DNA of 64,000 nucleotides from an uncultured Pelagibacteraceae bacterium (GTDB taxonomy: Bacteria; Pseudomonadota; Alphaproteobacteria; Pelagibacterales; Pelagibacteraceae), in the NCBI GenBank assembly GCA_902600485.1, contig CACKJD010000004.1, positions 1 through 64,000 of the forward strand. Reading direction: 5' to 3'. A model generated the notes under the pieces. That model did no database searches and was not told the DNA's origin. It saw only the letters and a list, made by a program, of their open reading frames with translations. Shown here in pieces: positions 58,797-64,000 of this stretch. Position 1 is the stretch's first letter. Every line of letters begins with the position of its first letter. The position numbers were made by a program, and so were the translations under genes.

Positions 58797-59405
58797 ATAA
58801 TTTAACAAGTTTTTTTCTAATTTTTTTAATATTTCTGATTTACTAACCTTTTTAATTTTATTTATGTTTATGATCCCTTTATCACTAATACCGCAAGGAA
58901 TAATTTTTTTATATTCATCTAAACTGTTTGAAAAATTTAAAGAAAAACCGTGAAATGCAACCCACTTTTTTACCCGAATTCCTATAGCTGCAATTTTTTT
59001 AATTTCATTATTATGATTTGTCCATATACCAACATTTTTTCTATCATTGAAAGATTTAATATTTAATTCTTTTAAAGTGTTGATAATACTTTTTTCTATT
59101 GCTGAAATAAATTTTCTAATATCCTTTTTTCTTTTATTCAAATCTATAACGAGGTAACAAATGATTTGACCTGGTCCATGCCATGTTATTTTTCCACCTC
59201 TATTTGTTTTTAAAATCTTAATAGATTTTTCAACTATCTCTTTTTCTTTATAACTTGTTCCTGCAGTAAAAATTGACCTATGCTCTAAAAACCATATCAA
59301 TTCTTTTTCATTATTACTTGTTAAATTTTGAACTCTTTCTTCAAGTAAATTAATTGCCTTTTTGTAATTTACAGGTTTTGTTGATTTTTTGATCTCTATA
59401 TTCAT
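58785..59405 (-). CDS. lipB: Lipoyl(octanoyl) transferase
   Basis: Transfers octanoate from acyl carrier protein to lipoyl domains, the first step of lipoate assembly on 2-oxoacid dehydrogenases and the glycine cleavage H protein. The 206-residue protein shows [21 protein letters not shown], the catalytic lysine K137 in KKIAAIG and catalytic cysteine C171 in IPCGISD. It overlaps the pseudouridine synthase gene at its 3' end and is divergent from mgtE. Confidence 0.95.
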   Translation of the reverse strand: MNIEIKKSTKPVNYKKAINLLEERVQNLTSNNEKELIWFLEHRSIFTAGTSYKEKEIVEKSIKILKTNRGGKITWHGPGQIICYLVIDLNKRKKDIRKFISAIEKSIINTLKELNIKSFNDRKNVGIWTNHNNEIKKIAAIGIRVKKWVAFHGFSLNFSNSLDEYKKIIPCGISDKGIININKIKKVSKSEILKKLEKNLLNYLDY

Positions 59406-59467
59406 TTAAAAATTGTATTATATGTATTTTGTATTAATAGTTCTAATAAATTTTAAAAGTTATAAAA

Positions 59468-60847
59468 ATGTCTACATTAAAAAAAAATAAAGATAAAAAA
59501 GTAAATTTTGAATTTAACAAGGAATATATAAAAGTTATTGTAGAAAAAATCCAAAATAGCGATGTTGAATTTCTTTCAAACTCATTCAAAGAAATGCATC
59601 CTGCAGATGCCGCTGATATTATTGAACATTTAAATCAAAACGACCGTGAAAATTTGATAAAGTTGAATAACTTCAAAATTAATCCAGATATATTTGTAGA
59701 ACTAAACGAAAATATTCAGTCTGAAATAGTAAAAATGTTGTCATCTGAATCTATTGTTTTTATTTTAAAGAATTTAGAGTCTGATAATGCAATTAAAATT
59801 TTAGAAAATATTGATGAAGAAAATAAAAATCAAATTTTATCTTCTCTTCCACCTAAAGATAGATTTATTCTTTTAGAAAGCTTAAGTTATCCTGAAGATA
59901 CTGCCGCTAGAATTATGCAAAGAGAATTCACAGCTATTCCTAGTAATTGGTCTGTAGGACAAACAATTGATTATCTTAGAGAGAATAAAGATTTACCAGA
60001 TCAATTTTTAGAAATTTATATAATAGACAGTGAATTTAAACCACTTGGAACTGTTCCTTCTTCTAAAGTTTTGCGAACTTCAAGAGAAACAAAAATGATT
60101 GATATAATGCTTGAGTCACAAGTTACAATACCAGTAGAAATGGACAAAGAAGAAGTTGGAAGGTTATTTGAAAATTATAACTTAAATTCTGCTGCTGTTA
60201 TAGATAAAAACGGTAAATTAGTCGGCATGATTACAAGTGATGATATATTAACTGTTTTAAAAGAGGAAGCAGAAGAAGATACTTTAAGATTAGCAGGGGT
60301 AGGTGATGAAGAGATTACAGATGGAGTAATTAAAAAAACACAAAGACGTTTTAATTGGTTATTACTAAATTTATTTACTGCTTTTCTTGCAACATGGGTA
60401 ATTAGTAAATTTGGTGCTACAATAGAACAAATGGTTGCCTTAGCATTTTTGATGCCAATAGTTGCTTCAATGGGTGGTAACGCAGGTATGCAAACTTTAG
60501 CTGTAACAATAAGAGGTATTGCTACGAATGACTTAACAGACAGTAATTTTTTAAAAATTGTTTTAAAAGAATTTAATATTGGAGTTCTTAATGGAATAAT
60601 TTTTGCAATTATCAGTGCGTTAATTGTGCAGTTATGGTTTAAAGATTATGTATTATCGATAATTATTTCTGTATCTATGATCCTAAACATGATTGTGGCT
60701 GGTTTATTTGGAATTTTAATACCAGTTACACTAAAAAAATTTAATATAGATCCCGCAATTGCATCAAGTGTTTTTGTGACAACAATTACTGATGTCATTG
60801 GTTTCCTCTCATTTTTAGGAATAGGCGCTTATTTTTTTTACAATTAA
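59468..60847 (+). CDS. mgtE: Magnesium transporter MgtE
   Basis: A 459-residue Mg2+ channel of the inner membrane. The N-terminal helical domain (about 20-145, EMHPADAADIIEHLN) and two CBS domains (about 150-275) sense cytoplasmic Mg2+; five membrane helices follow (about 310-458), with MPIVASMGGNAGMQTLAV as the pore signature. No Mg2+ riboswitch is visible in the 62-base upstream gap. Its stop overlaps convergent panC by four bases. Confidence 0.96.
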   Translation: MSTLKKNKDKKVNFEFNKEYIKVIVEKIQNSDVEFLSNSFKEMHPADAADIIEHLNQNDRENLIKLNNFKINPDIFVELNENIQSEIVKMLSSESIVFILKNLESDNAIKILENIDEENKNQILSSLPPKDRFILLESLSYPEDTAARIMQREFTAIPSNWSVGQTIDYLRENKDLPDQFLEIYIIDSEFKPLGTVPSSKVLRTSRETKMIDIMLESQVTIPVEMDKEEVGRLFENYNLNSAAVIDKNGKLVGMITSDDILTVLKEEAEEDTLRLAGVGDEEITDGVIKKTQRRFNWLLLNLFTAFLATWVISKFGATIEQMVALAFLMPIVASMGGNAGMQTLAVTIRGIATNDLTDSNFLKIVLKEFNIGVLNGIIFAIISALIVQLWFKDYVLSIIISVSMILNMIVAGLFGILIPVTLKKFNIDPAIASSVFVTTITDVIGFLSFLGIGAYFFYN

Positions 60848-61647
60848 AAATTATCAATTATTCTTACTCCTTGAATATAGAAAGCAATAAAAATTTTTAC
60901 ATTTTTTTTATTTATTTTTTTACTTAGGTTATTTTTGTTTCTCAATTCTAAATATTCAATGTTAAATACTTTATTTTTATTTATAAACTCATTTATTAAA
61001 ATTTTATTATTTAAATTTTTTCTTAAAAGATTAAATAATTTTTTTACATTTGAAACAAGTAAAGCAGATTTATTTATAGAGCTTCGATTTAATAATTCAT
61101 TTCTTGAAGAATAAGCTAGTCCATTCTTCATTCTAATTGTTTTGCACAATATAGTTTTTATATTTGAATTTTTTTTTAAAAATTCTCTAATCAGTATGTA
61201 TTGTTGATAGTCTTTTTCACCTAAAAATATTTTATTTATTTTTAATTTTTTGATAAACTGATTTATTACACCTAAAACCCCCTCAAAATGACCAGGTCTA
61301 TATTTAGCACATAATATTTTATTTGATTTGTTAATTTTAAATTTTTTTTTACTCTTATTTCCATATACATCTTTAACAGTTGGTATTAAAACATAGTCTA
61401 CTTTAAGATTTTTTAACAATTTAAGATCTTTTTGAATATTTTTTGGGTATTTTTTATAATCTTTTTTATTATTAAATTGAGCAGGGTTAACAAATATACT
61501 TACTAATGTTTTTTTGCATTTTTTTTGTGATTTCTTTATCAAACTCACGTGTCCGTCATGCAAGGCCCCCATGGTTGGGACAAAACCAATATCTGCCTTA
61601 AAATTAACCTTTTTATTAAGTCTATTAATGCTTTTAAAAATAATCAT
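60844..61647 (-). CDS. panC: Pantothenate synthetase
   Basis: Joins pantoate and beta-alanine with ATP to make pantothenate for coenzyme A. The 267-residue protein has VPTMGALHDGHVSLIKKS with the HxGH histidines H30 and H33, and FVNPAQFN and GEKDYQQYILI are conserved. It is slightly shorter than most PanC, in the C-terminal domain. panB is not in the window. It is divergent from galU across 29 bases. Confidence 0.95.
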   Translation of the reverse strand: MIIFKSINRLNKKVNFKADIGFVPTMGALHDGHVSLIKKSQKKCKKTLVSIFVNPAQFNNKKDYKKYPKNIQKDLKLLKNLKVDYVLIPTVKDVYGNKSKKKFKINKSNKILCAKYRPGHFEGVLGVINQFIKKLKINKIFLGEKDYQQYILIREFLKKNSNIKTILCKTIRMKNGLAYSSRNELLNRSSINKSALLVSNVKKLFNLLRKNLNNKILINEFINKNKVFNIEYLELRNKNNLSKKINKKNVKIFIAFYIQGVRIIDNF

Positions 61648-61676
61648 TTATGGTACTTCACTAATAATAGTTATTT

Positions 61677-62492
61677 ATGATTAGACAAGCAATAATACCT
61701 TTGGCAGGTCTTGGTACAAGATTACTGCCATTAACTAGCGTTTTTGCAAAAGAATTGTTACCAATGAACGGCAGAGCTGGCATTGAGTATATACTAGATG
61801 AATGCATTGATGCAGGCATTAAAGAAGTTGTATTTATAATTTCCAAAAAAAAAATGATGATAAAAGATTATTTTTATAAGGATAGTTTTTATAAAAAGAT
61901 TATAAAAAAAAAGGGTGATAAAAGAATACTCAATGAGTATAGAAAAATCCTAAAATATAAAAAAATGATAAAATTTGTATATCAAAATAAACCTTTGGGT
62001 ACCGGCGATGCTGTGCTTAAAACAAAGAAATTTATAAAAGATAAATATTTTTTAATGTTGTTACCAGATGATTTAATCGTAAAAAATAATTGTTCAAAAG
62101 ATATGATCAGCATAAGTATCAAAAATAAATGTTCTGTGATGGCGAGTATGAAAGTTAAAAAAAATAATGTAAGTAGATGGGGCATATATTCGTTATCTAA
62201 AAGACTTAATAAGAATAATTTTTTTATTAAAGATGTTATTGAAAAACCAACTATTAAAAGTGCACCTTCAACAAATGCTGTTATAGGTAGATATATCCTC
62301 CCGAAAAAAATATTTTCTAAACTAAAAAATCTTAAACCAGGAAAAGGCGGTGAAATTCATATTACTGACGCAATTAAAATATTGATAAACGAAGGTGATA
62401 AATTTATTGGACATAAATTCCGTGGAAAATATTTAGATTGTGGGAGTATGTCCGGGTATATTAAATCAGGAATAGAAATATCAAAGTTATGA
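61677..62492 (+). CDS. galU: UTP-glucose-1-phosphate uridylyltransferase
   Basis: Makes UDP-glucose from UTP and glucose-1-phosphate. The 271-residue nucleotidyltransferase opens with IPLAGLGTRLLPLT (11-18) and the catalytic lysine K25 (FAKELLP); PLGTGDAVL and KYLDCGSMSGYIKSGIE are further family blocks. It overlaps ugd by four bases, pairing synthesis of UDP-glucose with its oxidation. It could also supply a GpgS-like enzyme and receive glucose-1-phosphate from the GH13_18 phosphorylase encoded elsewhere in the window. Confidence 0.95.
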   Translation: MIRQAIIPLAGLGTRLLPLTSVFAKELLPMNGRAGIEYILDECIDAGIKEVVFIISKKKMMIKDYFYKDSFYKKIIKKKGDKRILNEYRKILKYKKMIKFVYQNKPLGTGDAVLKTKKFIKDKYFLMLLPDDLIVKNNCSKDMISISIKNKCSVMASMKVKKNNVSRWGIYSLSKRLNKNNFFIKDVIEKPTIKSAPSTNAVIGRYILPKKIFSKLKNLKPGKGGEIHITDAIKILINEGDKFIGHKFRGKYLDCGSMSGYIKSGIEISKL

Positions 62493-63787
62493 AATTATGC
62501 ATGATAGGAACAGGTTATGTTGGTTTGGTTAGTGGAGTTTGTTTTTCAGATTTAGGAAATACTGTTTATTGTGTAGATAATGATATTGAAAAAATTAATG
62601 CACTTAATAAAGGAATAGTCCCAATATATGAACCAGGTCTAGAGGAAATTTTAAAACGTAATTATAAACAACAAAGATTAATTTTTACTAATAATTTAAA
62701 AGAAGCAGTAGAAAACTCTGATATTATATTTATCTGTGTTGGTACTCCCACTAAAAAAAATAGTAACTCGGCTGATTTGAAATATGTTTTTAACGTTGCC
62801 AATAATTTAAAAAGATTCATAAAAAAATACAAAGTAGTTATCACAAAGTCTACTGTACCTGTCACTACAGGTGACAAAATTGAAAAAATTTTGATAAAAC
62901 AAAAAAGAAAAAAATTGGTAGATGTTGTTTCTAATCCTGAATTTTTAAGAGAGGGTGAAGCAATAAGAGATTTTTTGAGTCCTGATAGAGTTGTAGTCGG
63001 AACTGATAGTAATAAGGCAAATAAATATCTTAAAAACCTTTATTTACCCATAGTTAAAAAAACAAGCAGATATTTTAGAACTTCAAGACGTGGAGCTGAA
63101 CTAATTAAATATGCATCAAATGCTTTTCTAGCTACAAAGATATCTTATATCAATGAATTAGCAAATCTTTGTGAAAAAACAAATGTTGATATTAAAGAAA
63201 TTTCTCAAGGTATGGGCTCAGATCAAAGAATAGGGGATAGATTTTTAAGAGCAGGACCAGCATACGGTGGTTCTTGTTTTCCTAAAGATACTAGAGCAAT
63301 AATAGATACCTCAAATAAATTTAAATCAAATTTGTCAATTATAAAAGCTGTAATTAAATCAAATGAAGATAGAAAAAAATTATTAACAGAAAAGGTATAC
63401 AAAATTTTAAATAATAATCTAAAAAATAAATTAATAACTTTTTTAGGAGTTACTTTTAAGCCTAATACTGACGATATGAGAGAAGCATCAAGTTTATATA
63501 TGATACCAAAATTATTAAAAAAGGGAGCCATTATCAATTATTTTGATCCGTCAGGTAAAAAAAATGAATTTAAGAAATTTAAAAGAGTTAAATATTGTAA
63601 AAATGTATCTCAAGCATGCCTTAGATCGGATTTAATAATACTTCACACTGAATGGAATGAATTTAAAACTTTAAATTTCAAAAAATTAATTAAAAAGAGC
63701 AATTTTAAGGTTTTTGATATGCGTAATCTATATTCTCCAAAATTAATGAAAAAAAAAGGTATTAACTATTTTGGTATAGGAAGATAG
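62489..63787 (+). CDS. ugd: UDP-glucose 6-dehydrogenase
   Basis: Oxidises UDP-glucose to UDP-glucuronate with NAD+. The 432-residue protein has the NAD-binding GTGYVG at 7-12, catalytic lysine K208 in ELIKYASNAFLATKIS and the nucleophile C263 in YGGSCFPKDTRA. The C-terminal UDP-binding domain contains GVTFKPNTDDMREAS. It overlaps galU, and its stop touches the end of the convergent RidA-family gene. Confidence 0.97.
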   Translation: MKLCMIGTGYVGLVSGVCFSDLGNTVYCVDNDIEKINALNKGIVPIYEPGLEEILKRNYKQQRLIFTNNLKEAVENSDIIFICVGTPTKKNSNSADLKYVFNVANNLKRFIKKYKVVITKSTVPVTTGDKIEKILIKQKRKKLVDVVSNPEFLREGEAIRDFLSPDRVVVGTDSNKANKYLKNLYLPIVKKTSRYFRTSRRGAELIKYASNAFLATKISYINELANLCEKTNVDIKEISQGMGSDQRIGDRFLRAGPAYGGSCFPKDTRAIIDTSNKFKSNLSIIKAVIKSNEDRKKLLTEKVYKILNNNLKNKLITFLGVTFKPNTDDMREASSLYMIPKLLKKGAIINYFDPSGKKNEFKKFKRVKYCKNVSQACLRSDLIILHTEWNEFKTLNFKKLIKKSNFKVFDMRNLYSPKLMKKKGINYFGIGR

Positions 63788-64000
63788 TTATTTTATTTCA
63801 AAAATTGCATCAATCTCGACTGCAACACCTAACGGTAAGCTATTTACACTAACTGCCGCTCTAGTATGCATTCCTTTATCTTCGAGAATTTTCACCAATA
63901 TATCAGACGCGCCATTAATTACTTTTGGTTGTTCTATAAAATCATTTGTTGAATTAACAAAACCAACTATTTTTACACAAGATTTTATTTTATCTAGATC
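63788..64000 (-). CDS. RidA/YjgF family protein, C-terminal part (partial)
   Basis: The - strand frame is open from the window edge to a stop at 63788-63790 and gives 70 residues. The C-terminus RAAVSVNSLPLGVAVEIDAIFEI and the preceding GFVNSTNDFIEQPKVINGASD match the longer RidA-like subgroup, which in general removes reactive enamine/imine intermediates. The 5' end of the gene lies outside the window. It abuts ugd with no gap. Confidence 0.88.
   Translation of the reverse strand, partial: DLDKIKSCVKIVGFVNSTNDFIEQPKVINGASDILVKILEDKGMHTRAAVSVNSLPLGVAVEIDAIFEIK

Noticed and set aside
59406..59467. Mg2+ riboswitch upstream of mgtE
   Set aside because: The gap is only 62 bases of AT-rich sequence, too short for an M-box or similar element, and no stems are evident.

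Overview
The window looks like a piece of a streamlined, very AT-rich alphaproteobacterial chromosome of the SAR11 / Pelagibacterales type. This is inferred from the base composition, the lysine-, asparagine- and isoleucine-rich proteins, genes that touch or overlap almost everywhere, the alphaproteobacterial order purC-purS-purQ-purL-bolA-grxD, and secY-adk-rpsM without rpmJ. I see no rRNA, prophage, insertion sequence or CRISPR array. No gap longer than about 155 bases lacks a gene.

Region 1 (1-8991, + strand) is housekeeping metabolism: the 3' end of glmS, a class II DAHP synthase, nadE, cysS, citramalate synthase, a DUF1989 protein, a TrmJ-like methyltransferase and rpsD. Region 2 (8994-16190, - strand) is one tightly packed unit read sfsA-map-purB-purC-purS-purQ-purL-bolA-grxD. 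Region 3 (16213-18362, + strand) holds a molybdopterin-binding-domain protein, a gamma-glutamylcyclotransferase-like protein and an AzlCD amino acid exporter.

Region 4 (18359-24419) is the most accessory-looking part. Four - strand genes are linked by one-base stop/start overlaps: a circularly permuted ATP-grasp protein, a GpgP-like phosphatase, a GpgS-like glucosyl-3-phosphoglycerate synthase and a GH13_18 sugar phosphorylase. An Anbu proteasome-like protease is transcribed divergently. This suggests a glucosylglycerate synthesis and turnover module joined to part of the Anbu system. ppc follows on the + strand.

Region 5 (27199-57879) is the translation and transcription core: tRNA-Leu, nadK, tRNA-Thr and rlmB (the last two on the - strand), then tRNA-Tyr, tRNA-Gly, tuf, tRNA-Trp, secE, nusG, rplKAJL and rpoB. 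A small c-type cytochrome gene follows rpoB, then rpoC, the str genes (rpsL-rpsG-fusA), and the S10, spc and alpha operons through rplQ. There is no tuf next to fusA and no rpmD between rpsE and rplO.

Region 6 (57894-64000) has an RluA-family pseudouridine synthase, lipB, mgtE, panC, galU, ugd and the 3' end of a RidA-family gene. GalU makes UDP-glucose, which feeds Ugd and could supply the nucleotide sugar for the GpgS-like enzyme of region 4.

The main oddities are the cytochrome between rpoB and rpoC, the glucosylglycerate / ATP-grasp / Anbu neighbourhood with repeated operator-like boxes, nadK fitted exactly between two tRNA genes, and convergent gene ends that all touch or overlap, leaving no room for conventional terminators.
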